Notes: generated by a model not told the origin, from the letters alone. A stretch of DNA of 64,000 nucleotides from CAVXFB01 sp963760935 (GCA_963760935.1 CAVXFB010000006.1:744001-808000); one strand, 5' to 3'; positions 42,272 through 52,700 are shown, numbered from the stretch's first letter. Numbers and translations: made by a program.

Positions 42272-44461
42272 ATGCGAAGCGGTGAGTTTCGTTGGTTGGA
42301 AAGCGTCGGTCAGTTCGCGACACGGCAACGCTCTCGTGCACGGAAGGAGAGGATGCGCCGGGTACCTACGAAGCGGTCGCTGGCGGTCGAGTCCTTGGAA
42401 TCTCGCACTCTGCTGAGCGTGGCGCCGGGCATTTCGACAATCGGGCTCGTCAACCTTAGCTACAGCGGCTGCGATCAATTTCAATTGAAGAATACGGACA
42501 TCGGAAGCACGGCCGACAACACCTTCCTCTACGGCTCTGCTGGTTGGAAGCCGGTCGCAGGCGACTGGGACAATAATGGCACAGATACGCCCGGCGTCTA
42601 CAACGGCGCGGCGTCGTATTGGTATCTGCGAAACTCGAACACCGAAGGGGGTGGAAATATCGCGTTTGCTTATGGGGCCGCCAACGCAGGGTGGATTCCG
42701 ATCACCGGCGATTGGAATGGCGACGGCGTCGACACGATCGGTCTCTACATCCCCTCCACTTCCACGTTCTGCCTTCGCAACAGTAACAGCGAAGGAGTAG
42801 CCAATCTCCAATTCACCTTTGGAGCTGCAGGAGCCGGATGGATTCCCATCGCCGGCGACTGGAATGGTGACGGCGTCGACACGATCGGCTTATACAACGG
42901 AAGCACTTCGACATACTACCTTCGCAATACCAATAACACCGGCTACGCCGACATTATGTTCGATTATGGCGCCGCCGCATCTGGATGGAAGCCCATTGTC
43001 GGCGATTGGAATGGCGACGGGACGGATACGCCTGGCATTCTGAATCCAAATGGCACGCAGTCGATTTATTACCTCAGGAATACCAACACTACGGGAGGCC
43101 ATGACATATCCTGCCAGTTCGGCATCGCCGGTGCCAATTGGACTCCGATCGCAGGAAACTGGACTGGTAGAGTATTTCCCACTATGACGTTCACGGATGC
43201 CGCCGTGGAGAACCAGACCCGCTTCTATTACGGTCGGGACGGCTACATTTCTCGAAATGCCGCCATCGCCATTCTGCAAACCACCGGCTCCGACAATGGT
43301 TCGGTCGACGCCAACGAACTGGCGGATTGTCGCACGATTGTCACCAGCAGTTCGTCACTGGGTATGTCCAACTATGTCAAAGTGCTGAGCAACGACGTGG
43401 TCAACTCCAACCCGGCCAACGCGCACTATCTGGGCCAAGACCTTGGCGATTTGGCAGCGGGCGACTCGAACGCCAAGCTGAGCAATCTGATCAACAAGTG
43501 GTTTAGGGGGACGGACCACCCGGCCGCGCCAAGCTGCACGTACCTGACGGCTGCCGGATCTCTGTTTGTCAGTGGGCCGTCGATTGGTGACATGGACATA
43601 AGCGATAGCACGGGCGACTATATCTACGTCGAGAATTCCTCCTTTATAACGGCGTTGGGAAGCATCGCTGGAGAGAATGCCACCGACATCCAGAATATGT
43701 TTGTCGACAACGGCGACAACACATACACCGTTCGCTTCTACTATCTCGACGACGACACTTACGTGGCCGACTATGTGACCGTCGATCGGCAGTTGCCAAC
43801 GGACGGAACGTATATCAGCTACGCCGGTGATGGCAACAGCTACTCCCACCCGTCACGTCACGCGTATAACGATGCAAGCGGCGAGTTGTGGCTGTCGCTT
43901 GTCGAAAAGGCCTACGCGCAGTGGAATGAGAGCGGCCGCGCCGACCGCCCGAATGGCAGCAACGGCTACAACGATTATGTGCATCTGGCGAGCGGCGATG
44001 CTGGTGTCATTGCGGCTCAGGTGCTCGGTCGTAGTGTTGCCGAATACGATCTGGATAGCAACAAGCAGGTGCTTCTCGACGCAATCGCGGCGAACAAGGC
44101 GGTTACAGTCCACTGCATCTGGCAGCAGATCGAGTATGATTCCGTGATTACGGCATACAACTCCGGTACCGACACGTTTACGCTCCGCGATGCCCATGGC
44201 TTCACGGAGTTAGCCACATGGACCGGATTGCAGTCAGAGGGTGACCATTTTGTCGTGGCCGACGTCACCACAACGGCGCTTCCCGGATACGCCGTTAGCC
44301 CGGTTGGCGGCGACGCCGATCGGAGCATCAGCGCGCCGGTTGCGAGCGTTCCAATTGGATGGGACCCGATTACCGGCACAATCTACGCCAGGAGCGTCGA
44401 TATCGCGATGAGCGAAGATCTGCTAACCGAGCTTCCAAGCATCGGTTCAGAAATCAAGTAA
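42272..44461 (+). CDS. LEPR-XLL-type protein with VCBS-like repeats and a degenerate calpain-like domain
   Basis: 729 aa; AAGGAG precedes ATG 42272. Near residue 45 is VESLESRTLLS, a variant of the LEPR-XLL motif of large exported planctomycete proteins. Residues about 85-310 carry four to five repeats of the type GDWNGDGVDTIGLY. The C-terminal 400 residues match a calpain-like (C2) protease of planctomycetes: GSLFVSGPSIGDMD, NMFVDNGDNTYTVRFYY and ELWLSLVEKAYAQWNESG. Where active relatives read GDCYFLASLGS, this one reads GDYIYVENSSFITALGS, with no Cys. The usual NPWG is DAHG. It is probably catalytically dead. Confidence 0.75.
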   Translation: MRSGEFRWLESVGQFATRQRSRARKERMRRVPTKRSLAVESLESRTLLSVAPGISTIGLVNLSYSGCDQFQLKNTDIGSTADNTFLYGSAGWKPVAGDWDNNGTDTPGVYNGAASYWYLRNSNTEGGGNIAFAYGAANAGWIPITGDWNGDGVDTIGLYIPSTSTFCLRNSNSEGVANLQFTFGAAGAGWIPIAGDWNGDGVDTIGLYNGSTSTYYLRNTNNTGYADIMFDYGAAASGWKPIVGDWNGDGTDTPGILNPNGTQSIYYLRNTNTTGGHDISCQFGIAGANWTPIAGNWTGRVFPTMTFTDAAVENQTRFYYGRDGYISRNAAIAILQTTGSDNGSVDANELADCRTIVTSSSSLGMSNYVKVLSNDVVNSNPANAHYLGQDLGDLAAGDSNAKLSNLINKWFRGTDHPAAPSCTYLTAAGSLFVSGPSIGDMDISDSTGDYIYVENSSFITALGSIAGENATDIQNMFVDNGDNTYTVRFYYLDDDTYVADYVTVDRQLPTDGTYISYAGDGNSYSHPSRHAYNDASGELWLSLVEKAYAQWNESGRADRPNGSNGYNDYVHLASGDAGVIAAQVLGRSVAEYDLDSNKQVLLDAIAANKAVTVHCIWQQIEYDSVITAYNSGTDTFTLRDAHGFTELATWTGLQSEGDHFVVADVTTTALPGYAVSPVGGDADRSISAPVASVPIGWDPITGTIYARSVDIAMSEDLLTELPSIGSEIK

Positions 44462-45150
44462 ATGCGACGACCCCGTGGTGCATAGTCGCCTCGCTGGTCT
44501 CACTAGCGAGGGTTGCATTTAGCCATATGTGGTCGGCGGGACGGCTTCGCGTCCGCTTTATACGAGCGGGCAGGAAAGCCGGCCCGCCGGCCCTTTTTAT
44601 TGGGCTGAATTGTAAAGTCGATCTTTTGAGACGCCCGGGCGCGATGGACGGTGGCCCCCCAGTCAGGCAGCCAGCAATCCCGCCAAGCTTCACAATGGAA
44701 TCTACGGGCTTGAATGGCTGCTCGTTGTCGTAAATCGCCAGGGATGCAGCGACGTGTCGGATAACGGCCGAAAGCTACCGGCGCTCATCAATCTGCTTTC
44801 CGAGCGAGCTTCCACGGAAATGAAAGGCCATTGCGCGAACGACCGGTGCGCATAAAAAAAGGCCTCCGCAGGTGGGGCAGGAACCTGCAGAAGCCCATCT
44901 GTCAGGGCTTGCGCCCTGTAAGATTGTAAACAAGTATGTGTGATCCTTCGGCAAATGCAAGGGGGGTCCGTTAAATAATGTATGACGCTTGCCGGCCGAA
45001 CGGCGGATTTTGCACATTACCACGTTGTGTGCTACCCGACCGGTTGACGGCCGCCTTGGTGCAAGGGTGGGACCGCATTCGAAGTTCTTGAAAATAGCTT
45101 TGATCGCTATAATGCCGAAGCTAAATGTTCTGAAGTCGGAGAGTGATGAG
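44462..45150. other. Intergenic, no gene recognised
   Basis: 689 bases between the LEPR-XLL gene and the TraB-like gene. Apart from the terminator at 44566-44597, a minus-strand frame (44775-45203) is open but overlaps the next gene's start and its translation is not protein-like. AAAAAAAGGCCTCCGCAGG at 44856 with downstream CCTGCAG suggests a weak hairpin only. Confidence 0.45.
44566..44597 (+). terminator. Terminator-like hairpin after the LEPR-XLL gene
   Basis: GCGGGC (about 44566) can pair with GCCCGC (about 44581), and the overlapping GCCGGCCCGCCGGC forms a second stem. Both run into CCTTTTTATT. A GC-rich stem plus a five-T run fits an intrinsic terminator. Confidence 0.55.
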
Positions 45151-46074
45151 ATGGAACGAATAGGCGGCAAAATCGTCACGCTCTTTTTTCTTCTCACCAC
45201 CACAGTTCTGGTGGTCTATCCCGCCGCTCTGGTGGCCGAGGATTCTGCAAGAGCTGTTGATGCCTCGGGGGCAAACTTCCTCCGTTTGACCCACGAGCGC
45301 GACAACGTGCCGCTGGCCTTGGAGACCGCTATCGTCCGCTGCGCCCCCGCCACTGCGGTCGGGCAACGCCCGCTAACGGTTGACCTCGTTGCGGCGGTGC
45401 ACATTGCCGACAAAGCCTATTATCAGCGGCTGAATCGTGAATTCCGAATGTACGACGCAGTTCTTTATGAGTTGGTAACTCCCGAACCTTCCAGAGCGCC
45501 GCGGCCCAGCGACCCTGTGGGTAGCCATCCCATATCACTGCTGCAAAACGCCATGAAGGACGTCTTGAACCTGGAATCACAGCTTAAGCAGATCGACTAT
45601 ACGGCTCAGAACATGGTTCACGCAGATATGTCGCCCGCCCAGATGGCCGAGTCGATGCGGGAGCATGGCGAAACACCGATGACCATGCTTGCGCGAATGC
45701 TTGGCTACGCACTTTCGCACGAGACTGCCGCGAGCAGTGGTCCAAGTAGTGCGGACATGCTGATGGCCCTATTCGACAAGAACCGTTCCTTGGCCTTGAA
45801 ACGCATTCTTGCGGAGGAGTTCGATAGCAGCCAAGCTTCGATGGCCGCGTTAGAAGGCCCCGCCGGCTCCACGCTCATCAGCGGTCGGAACAAGATTGCG
45901 TTGAAAGTGCTGCGTAAGGAGATTGCCGCCGGCAAGCAGAAGATTGCGATCTTCTTTGGCTCGGCTCACATGGCCGATTTTCGGTCACGGTTGCGCGACG
46001 AGTTTGGCCTGATGCCGGTTAGTGTTCGGTGGCTCGTCGCCTGGGATCTGAAGCCACACGGCAATGGACGCTAA
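45151..46074 (+). CDS. TraB/GumN-like hypothetical exported protein
   Basis: 307 aa from ATG 45151, with GGAG 9 bases upstream. A signal peptide or anchor follows (IVTLFFLLTTTVLVVYPAAL). The region VDLVAAVHIADKAYYQRLNR then YDAVLYELVTPE and the late KIAIFFGSAHMADFRSRL match the two halves of the TraB/GumN-like fold, in which a His/Glu set is expected to act on peptides or metals. The family is poorly characterised; the exported location is inferred from the N-terminus. Confidence 0.6.
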   Translation: MERIGGKIVTLFFLLTTTVLVVYPAALVAEDSARAVDASGANFLRLTHERDNVPLALETAIVRCAPATAVGQRPLTVDLVAAVHIADKAYYQRLNREFRMYDAVLYELVTPEPSRAPRPSDPVGSHPISLLQNAMKDVLNLESQLKQIDYTAQNMVHADMSPAQMAESMREHGETPMTMLARMLGYALSHETAASSGPSSADMLMALFDKNRSLALKRILAEEFDSSQASMAALEGPAGSTLISGRNKIALKVLRKEIAAGKQKIAIFFGSAHMADFRSRLRDEFGLMPVSVRWLVAWDLKPHGNGR

Positions 46075-46127
46075 CGGGCAGCGTTGTGCAAGGCCCGAAG
46101 GAACTACTCTCAGGCGGAGCAACACGG

Positions 46128-46936
46128 ATGCCGCAGCTTTCGATGAATGAGACGACCACCTTTCGGTGGTCTTTTGAAGAAGACGTCGCCCAGTATGCGG
46201 CCGCCGGGATTTCCGCAATCGGCGTCTGGCGGCAAAAACTTTCCGACTTTGGCACGCAGAAGGGCGCGAGCTGATCGAGCGAAACGGTTTGAAGACTTCT
46301 CATTTGTTCTGGGCGGGAGGCTTTACCGGCGGCGATGGTCGGAGTTTCCGCGAGAGCGTCGAAGATGGGGCCGAAGCGGTTCGCACGGCGGCCCAACTCG
46401 ACTGCCCAACGCTGGCCATTTGCAGCGGGCCCCGGGCTGGCCACACCCACAACCATGCCCGGCGCCTTGTCCAGGCAGCGCTCAGCCAACTGGCGCCCAT
46501 CGCCGAATCGCTAGGCGTCACCCTTGCCGTTGAACCAATGCATCAAGGTTGCGCCGAGCAGTGGACGTTTCTTACCTCCGTCGACGACACATTGGAACTG
46601 CTTGATGCAGTGGCTGCATCGAACGTCAAACTCGTCCTCGACACGTACCACGTCGGACTGGAGCGAGGGCTTGTCGAGCGGCTTCCCACCATGTTATCCC
46701 GCGTGGCGCTCGTGCAGCTTGGTGACGCCCGACACCCGCCCAACGGCGAACAGAATCGCTGCTTGCTTGGCGAGGGCGCCGTCCCGTTGGCGCAGATCGT
46801 CACCGTGTTGAAGACCGGTGGTTACAAAGGATATTATGACGTCGAGCTCTTGGGCGAGGAGGTCGAGACCGCCGAATATCCCGCGCTATTGCGGCACGCA
46901 CGTGAGGCCTTCCGGACCCTTGTGGAAGAGGCGTAG
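46128..46936 (+). pseudogene. Sugar phosphate isomerase/epimerase, frame broken
   Basis: The N-terminal part (MPQLSMNETTTFRWSFEEDV ... VWRQKLSDFGTQ) runs in one frame to a stop at 46272-46274. The rest (GRELIERNGLKTSHLFWAGG to FRTLVEEA, 46289-46936 as an open frame) is in another. One missing G at 46262-46264 (GGGG read as GGG) joins them. The protein is an AP-endonuclease-2-like TIM barrel of about 270 aa with VEPMHQGCAEQWTFL, LVLDTYHVGLE and QLGDARHPPNGEQNRCLLGE, giving the metal-binding Glu, Asp, His and Glu set. The sugar substrate is unknown. Confidence 0.8.
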
Positions 46937-47029
46937 TCGTTTGCCAATCCATGGTTGAAATGTGGGGGCGGGCATTCCCGGATGCCTCGGCAAGGTCGCC
47001 TGCCTCGCAAAATCCAGACTGCTATACCA

Positions 47030-47449
47030 ATGCTGATCATAACTCCACAACTCCGAGTTCCCTTGCGCGAGTTCCAGTTCACGTTCGTCCGCAGCGGTGG
47101 GCCGGGCGGACAGAACGTCAACAAGGTGAATACCAAGGCGCAGCTTCGGTGGGCGGCAACATCGAGCACAAGTCTGCCTGCTGACGTGCGGCAGCGGCTG
47201 CTGGCGAAGTACCATCGTCGAATCACGGCCGAGGGAGACTTGTTGGTCACCAGCCAGCGATTTCGCGATGCCGGTCGCAACACGGCCGATTGCTTGGAGA
47301 AACTGCGTTGCATGCTCGCCGAGGTGGCGGCGCCGGTTCGCCGGCGCAGGCCGACGCGTCCGACTCGCGGTTCCGTCGAACGACGCATCGAGAACAAGCG
47401 GCGTCTGTCGCAAAAAAAACGGCAGCGACGCGCGACCGCTGACGGCTAG
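47030..47449 (+). CDS. arfB: Ribosome rescue factor ArfB (class I release-factor-like)
   Basis: 139 aa from ATG 47030, the usual length of ArfB/YaeJ. The catalytic GGQ at 26-28 lies in FVRSGGPGGQNVNKVNTKAQ. The domain is followed by a long basic tail (RRRRPTRPTRGSVERRIENK ... KKRQRR) that in this family enters the empty mRNA channel of stalled ribosomes. ArfB hydrolyses peptidyl-tRNA on non-stop ribosomes. It lies between the isomerase and the UVR-motif gene, with 57 bases to the latter. Confidence 0.92.
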   Translation: MLIITPQLRVPLREFQFTFVRSGGPGGQNVNKVNTKAQLRWAATSSTSLPADVRQRLLAKYHRRITAEGDLLVTSQRFRDAGRNTADCLEKLRCMLAEVAAPVRRRRPTRPTRGSVERRIENKRRLSQKKRQRRATADG

Positions 47450-47506
47450 GGCCGTGCGCTCATCACCCGCCTGTCGCGACCGCCTTCAATGCGGTAAGAT
47501 ACACCT

Positions 47507-48268
47507 ATGGCTGAGCCGCAGGAACCATACGAGCAGCAAGACATCGATTTTCTTCTTCGCAAGTGGCCATTTAAGCCCGGTGTGATCGCTGCGCGTCTGG
47601 TGCGCGCCGACGATGGCCGCGAAGTGTTGCAGATGCGAATCGAGATGGGCCTTTTGCAGATGGAACTCACCGGGCGGCCCGATGGCGAGCATCCCGGCGG
47701 GGCCGATACGTGTCTTGAGTGGCTGCGGGAGTTGAAACGGGTCGAGGGCGAAGCCCTAGTGCTCAACGAAGAGCAGTGCGTGGAAATCGATCGCGAATTC
47801 CTCCAGTTCTACCATCGGCGCATTTGCTGCCTGGCGCTGCGGGAGTTCGCCCGGGCCGTCGCCGATGCCGACTATACGTTGGCGCTGATGGATTTTGTGG
47901 CCGACCATTCGCCAAGCGAGCAGTGGACCGTTTCGCACGAACAGTACCGGCCCTTCGTGCTCTTCCACCGCGTCCAAGCGGCCGCCCTGCTCCAACTCCA
48001 AGAGTCTGACGCGGAAACGGCCATCGAGACGATCAATCAAGGGCTGGAGCAAATGCGGGAAGTCTTTGCAAAGTTTGGGGCCGAAGAACGGTTTGAGGGG
48101 GACGAGTTGGTTGGCCAACTCGCCGCCATGAAGGAGTCGCTGCGAGAAGAGTATCGTGTTGGCAAGACGCTGGCCGAGCAACTGGCCGATGCTGTGGCCA
48201 CGGAACAGTATGAGCGTGCCGCCCGGCTTCGCGACGAGATCGCCAAACGCCGCGGCGGAGCCGTGTAG
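47507..48268 (+). CDS. UVR-motif protein with helical repeat body
   Basis: 253 aa. Start MAEPQEPYEQQDIDFLLRKW. The N-terminal part describes per-residue strands (VIAARLVRADDGREVLQMRI). The middle is helical (FHRVQAAALLQLQESDAETA). The C-terminus is a UvrB/UvrC interaction-type motif (LAEQLADAVATEQYERAARL then RDEIAK). Proteins of this layout are conserved in planctomycetes and unassigned. The UVR motif suggests binding to a partner, possibly a nuclease or Clp-type regulator. It is convergent with the next gene, 30 bases apart. Confidence 0.75.
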   Translation: MAEPQEPYEQQDIDFLLRKWPFKPGVIAARLVRADDGREVLQMRIEMGLLQMELTGRPDGEHPGGADTCLEWLRELKRVEGEALVLNEEQCVEIDREFLQFYHRRICCLALREFARAVADADYTLALMDFVADHSPSEQWTVSHEQYRPFVLFHRVQAAALLQLQESDAETAIETINQGLEQMREVFAKFGAEERFEGDELVGQLAAMKESLREEYRVGKTLAEQLADAVATEQYERAARLRDEIAKRRGGAV

Positions 48269-48298
48269 GGCGATCGAGCGGCGAGTGAGCCGCGGCAG

Positions 48299-50265
48299 CT
48301 ATTGCCGTGATGCGACCGGCAGCGACTGCGGCCAGCGACGTGCGACGGAGTTGACCGCGTGGCCGTCGAGTTCGGCCAGGTGCTCCAGCAGGATGCGGCG
48401 GACTTCGAGCACAGCGGCCGGATGACAGTGAACCGTCGTGTGGTCGGCTGGCACGGTGATTTCGCTGACCGCGTCGTCGAGGTGGCGCTTTCACGCGATA
48501 CCACGCCGTCTCCCTCGGCCACGAACTTTGCCAGCCACCACTGCTTGGGCACGACGCCAATGATATTGTGATATTGTACCCATGGCGGCCGAGGTGCGCT
48601 CAGCATCACAGGAAAGATCGGCAACTTCGGGCTCAACGAGTCGATGCTCGTGTCGACCCGCAACAGCGAGTCGGCGGCGAATACGCCTTGGTTGTCGCGA
48701 AACAGTTTCTGCTGAGTGTTCAGCAAGGCCGCGGGCAGGTGAATCAGATGCCCGAGCAACCATTGTGTGGACTGCCGGGAAAAGGTGCTACCGCGGTTTG
48801 GCGTGGCGATGGTGATCACACGGCGAATTGACGCATTGGGCTGAAAGAAGAATGCATCTGCGAGCCGTTGACGTACCTCGTCGTCCGCCTTGACTTGTGA
48901 TAGCGGCTCGCGGCTTACGAGGCGCCAAAAGTCATCGCGGCTTTGCACGGTTTGCAGCCGAGAGACCAGCCCTCCCATGCTGTGGCCGATCAGCACCATC
49001 TGGTCGAGGGCCGGCTCCTGATGCAGCGGGTCGAGCACATGGCGGACCGCGGCCAAATCGCGCCGCAACTGCGCGGCGCTGAGCCAGAATGGTTGCGCAG
49101 TGGGGTACATGTAGAACCAGAACTGGTAACGGTTCCGGATCTCCGGGTGGCTGCGCAAGTCGTTGAACATCTCCATCCAGGTCATCGGCGTCGACCACAG
49201 CCCATGAACCATTAGCACGGGAATCTTGCCCGGCTCATAGGGCTGCACCATGTACAGGCCGACTACCGGACGAACCCCCGGGTGTATCTCCAAAAGTTTC
49301 TCCGGGTGTAGCAGGCCAGCCGTCGCGAAGCTCTCCAGGTTCATCTCTGGTCGCGAAAGGAAATAGGCGAGCGGTGTGGTCAGGTCGCTCTCCAAGGGAA
49401 CGCGATGCCCGGCCACTAGTGTCTCGCTCTGGCTGAGCGGATCATAGAGCTCTAAGCGGCATTGATTCCGAGCGGAAATCTGGCCGGTCGTTGGATCGAT
49501 GCGCGAAAGCGGCCGCAAAAATGCGGTTACAGGGAAACTCAACTCTGTGGGATAATATTTTGCGGCCAGCGGCTCGTCCTTATAACTGCGGCGGACGGCG
49601 ATCAGCGGCACCCCGAGGCCATGCACCTCGTAGAGATTTTTTAGCCCCTTGAACTCGTAGTCCGATGCAAACTCGAATCGCTCGAAATCCTCGGGCCGCC
49701 AGCGGCCCGCCTGAAGCTTGCAGGTGATATCCCATTCGCCAGACGCCGTAGTGATGGTTCGAGTGGCCTCGGGCCTGAGCTCCTTCTTCGCACAGACGAT
49801 CCGCAGGGCCGACTCGAGCGCGCCGTTGTACAATTCGCATGCGCCTCGGTAGTTCGGATCGTATGGATTTCGCGTCCGGTAGAAACGCCGATCGAAGAGA
49901 TAGTCGTAGGCGTGCAGGACCGCCGCGCCGTAAAGATCCAACGCTGCGCGCTTGTCGTACGGCTCAACCTTTTTCCCGCCCAGAAACGCCAGCTCCGATT
50001 GGGCGTAGACATTATCAGCCGAAGGCTCGCGGTCGTTGATCGCTTGAAGCTTCTTTAGAAGTGGGCGATAGTCGCCTTGCAACTCGTCGCTAAGGTTGTA
50101 CACCCGCAGGAGCTGCGCGGTCCGCTCGCTGGCCTTAGGACCGCTGGACGATGTGAGTTGGAGTTCCTCGACCAGTGGGCTTTTGGGGACGGATCGCAAC
50201 GAGATGGTGTTCGAGGCGCAGCCGCCCACGCCCACCATCATCAACAGCAGCAGCCCTATCACCAT
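48299..50265 (-). pseudogene. Alpha/beta hydrolase lipoprotein, frame broken near the end
   Basis: The ATG at 50265 opens a lipoprotein signal MVIGLLLLMMVGVGGC with Cys at 16; a GTG at 50373 would add 36 residues. A helical region is followed by an esterase/lipase domain: IPVLMVHGLWSTPMTW, nucleophile Ser in LIGHSMGGLVSRL and TIATPNRGSTFSR. The Asp region is VAEGDGVVSRESA. The frame then breaks at about 48482 and continues as HLDDAVSEITVPADHTTVHC with the catalytic His near the end, stopping at 48299. One C missing (GCCCACC for GCCACC) explains it. The protein is probably outer-membrane anchored. Confidence 0.8.
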
Positions 50266-50440
50266 GTTCGGTGAGGTGCGCCGGGCTGCGCAGAACCATC
50301 CGTGGATACCCGATCCCTGGCATAAGGGGCGTAGAATAGGCAAACCGCTATCGGGCGTCAATGGCGGTTTCACCAGCGGAGACTGGCGACGCCCGCGAGC
50401 CTTTACGCGATAGAGCTGCCCATAGCTGAGTGGACACCGT

Positions 50441-50533
50441 CCGCAGATTTAGCAGATTTCCGTAGAGAAAAGCGGCGTGTGCAATAAAGCCGAGGTCCCT
50501 GCGCAGTTCTATGGAAACCTGTTAAATCTGCGG
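50441..50533. repeat. Intergenic inverted-repeat element
   Basis: CCGCAGATTTA (50441-50451) and TAAATCTGCGG (50523-50533) are perfect inverse complements bounding 93 bp in the spacer between the KAS III gene and the hydrolase. The left arm also continues as AGCAGATTTC, a partial tandem copy. It resembles the element at 8229-8362 in layout. Confidence 0.5.
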
Positions 50534-50572
50534 ATGCCTCGTCGCGGCTCGCCCGTGTGCCCCCGGGCCGAC

Positions 50573-51703
50573 CTACGCGACCTTCAGACATGCGTCGGAG
50601 TCCTCCGCATCGGCGTCGGACTCTTTTTCCAAAGTCGAAGACTCGGCGCCCGCCGGTTCCGACTGCTTTGCGGCCGTCGCGTCGGCCGGCTGCACTTTTC
50701 GGGCCGTCCAAGTCTCCGTCCACGCGCAGCCAGCCCACGATAGTCCAACGCCAAAGCCGATCATCATGGTCTGCTTGCCTGGGCGTAATCGGCCCGACTG
50801 CCGCAGATCGCGTATGAGGATCGGAATCGTGGACGATACCGTGTTGCCGTACAACTCCAGCGCCTCGGGCGTATGCTCGCGATCGAGCGAAAGCCGATCG
50901 CGAAGATGGTCCAACATGAACGTTGTGGCCTGATGCAACAAGTACATATCGATGTCATCGCGCTTCCATCGCGCTGCGGCCAGCACTTTCTCGACCAGCG
51001 GCGGCACAACTTCCAGGCTGAACTTCACCAATTCCGGGCCGTCCATGTAGAGATCGCTCGGCCAGCGTTTGCGCTTGCGCGGCTGAATGGCGTGCTCCTT
51101 GGGCCGGGCACCGCCCTCGGTCACCAACAGCGTGTCGGCGCCGCGGCCATCAGTACCGAATACGAAACCGCCTAACGACGGTTGGTCCGATGCCTCGACC
51201 AGCGTCGCGGCTGCGCCATCACCGAAGATCGTTCGTAGCGAGCGGTCGGTCGGATCGATGTACTTTGAATACGTTTCGGCAGTGATCAATAGCACGCGTC
51301 GGGCCGTGCCGCTACGAATCATCCCATCGGCCAGCGACAACCCGTAGACGAAACCGGAGCAACCGAGATTGAAATCGAGGGCGCCGATCGAGGTGGGCAA
51401 ACGCAGCCGGTCTTGCATCAGGCAGGCCGTCGTGGGCAAGACGTAGTCTGGCGTCTGCGTGCAGAACAAGAGAAAATCGATCGTGCTACGGTCGATATTG
51501 TGCTCGGCAAACAGTCGTTCGGCCGCAGCCACGCCGAGGTCCGAGGCACATTCGTCGGGGCCGGCGATATGTCGCTGGCGAACGCCCGTCTTGGCGAAAA
51601 TCAGCGGCATGTCCCATTTGGGAAACTGGGCACTCAGCAGATCGTTGTCTTCCACCTTTTCGGGCAGATGTACGGCAATGGGCCCGATTGCAGCGAACTT
51701 CAT
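50573..51703 (-). CDS. 3-oxoacyl-ACP synthase III (FabH-like)
   Basis: 376 aa from ATG 51703, chosen for the upstream GGGAGG. KAS III catalytic triad: Cys115 in FNLGCSGFVYG, His257 in YLLHQATTFM and Asn287 in LYGNTVSSTIP. The late glycine motif GFGVGLSWAG is present. It condenses an acyl-CoA or acyl-ACP with malonyl-ACP. An extra acidic tail of about 40 residues (ATAAKQSEPAGAESSTLEKE ...) follows the normal end. The gene is isolated from other fab genes, so it may serve a specialised lipid or hydrocarbon pathway rather than primary FabH; this is inference. Confidence 0.87.
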   Translation of the reverse strand: MKFAAIGPIAVHLPEKVEDNDLLSAQFPKWDMPLIFAKTGVRQRHIAGPDECASDLGVAAAERLFAEHNIDRSTIDFLLFCTQTPDYVLPTTACLMQDRLRLPTSIGALDFNLGCSGFVYGLSLADGMIRSGTARRVLLITAETYSKYIDPTDRSLRTIFGDGAAATLVEASDQPSLGGFVFGTDGRGADTLLVTEGGARPKEHAIQPRKRKRWPSDLYMDGPELVKFSLEVVPPLVEKVLAAARWKRDDIDMYLLHQATTFMLDHLRDRLSLDREHTPEALELYGNTVSSTIPILIRDLRQSGRLRPGKQTMMIGFGVGLSWAGCAWTETWTARKVQPADATAAKQSEPAGAESSTLEKESDADAEDSDACLKVA

Positions 51704-52113
51704 CGCAAAAAAACCTCCCCTGGGGAAGCCTGTTGGCCTGCCTGTTCCGCGACCCACTCCGCAAGGTGGCATGATATGTCACGGCCCCGGATTACGTCAA
51801 CCGCAATTGGAGGGGTCACCCCGGCCTGCCAAGCTTTGTTATCTCACCAAAGATACAGGATTTGGCCGCCGCTGAACAGGCCGGAAAAAAGTGACCGGCC
51901 ATGCCGTTGCTCGTATGCGCTATTTCACCAGGACATTTCGTTCCTGCCTGTCAGCGGTGCGATAATTCGGTATGCCCAGGCTGAATTGAAAAAACAATCA
52001 CGGATCGTTGAACCCGCCGCCCGGCAGTTGTCGAAACTGATTGCAGGTCCCCAAGGATGCAAGGGCCGATCCGTTTCGTGACTTCGGCCAACCGCCACCA
52101 AGGAGGGTGAGCA
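51704..52113. other. Intergenic, no gene recognised
   Basis: 410 bases between divergent KAS III and the methyltransferase-like gene. The plus-strand frame at 51413-52081 overlaps KAS III and is a shadow. No promoter motif is clear. Confidence 0.45.
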
Positions 52114-52668
52114 TTGTCTATCTTTAGTCGGCTGCGGCTCGTTTATCTCTGCCATTTTTCCCAGCCAACGTCTGACCGACCCCTTTATCGAGCGATCCGC
52201 CGCCAGCGAGCGGCAAAAATCGTCGAAGTGGGGATTGGCGACGGCCATCGAGCCCTGCGGATGATCGAGGTGGCGCGAAAAGCCGTCCCGGGGTGTGAGG
52301 TCCACTACGTCGGTCTCGACCTGTTCGAGGCCGCGACCGAAGTAGGCCGCTACGGGATCTCGCTCAAGTCGGCTCATCAACTTCTACGCGGCGCGGGAGC
52401 CAAAGTACAACTCGTGCCAGGCGCCCCGGTCGAGACACTAACGCGATTGGCAAACTCGCTGGGCAAAGTCGACCTGCTGATCTTACCCGCCGAATTGGAT
52501 GCACCGTCGCAGAGCCGCCTTTGGTACTTCGTGCCTCGTATGCTGCACGAGCGTTCGCTGGTGCTGATTGATAGCATGACCGACGACGGCCAACCTCTAT
52601 TACGTACAAAGCCGCAATCAGAAATTGACTACCAAGCTGCCGCTAGCCAGAGCCGTTGCGCGGCATAA
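52114..52668 (+). CDS. Class I methyltransferase-like protein, hypothetical
   Basis: 184 aa from a TTG start with AGGAGG 7 bases upstream. The sequence KIVEVGIGDGHRALRMIEVA is a SAM-binding motif I, then YVGLDLFEAA is an acidic end of strand 2 and VDLLILPAELD a motif-III-like strand. The N-terminal arm and C-terminus (FVPRMLHERSLVLIDSM) fit a Rossmann methyltransferase fold but the full set of motifs is not complete. Substrate and even activity are uncertain. Confidence 0.55.
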   Translation: MSIFSRLRLVYLCHFSQPTSDRPLYRAIRRQRAAKIVEVGIGDGHRALRMIEVARKAVPGCEVHYVGLDLFEAATEVGRYGISLKSAHQLLRGAGAKVQLVPGAPVETLTRLANSLGKVDLLILPAELDAPSQSRLWYFVPRMLHERSLVLIDSMTDDGQPLLRTKPQSEIDYQAAASQSRCAA

Positions 52669-52700
52669 TAGAACCAACAGTGCGCGAGCTCTTCGCCGCC

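Noticed and set aside
44775..45203. 142-residue minus-strand frame
   Set aside because: Overlaps the start and signal peptide of the TraB-like gene and lacks any recognisable sequence.
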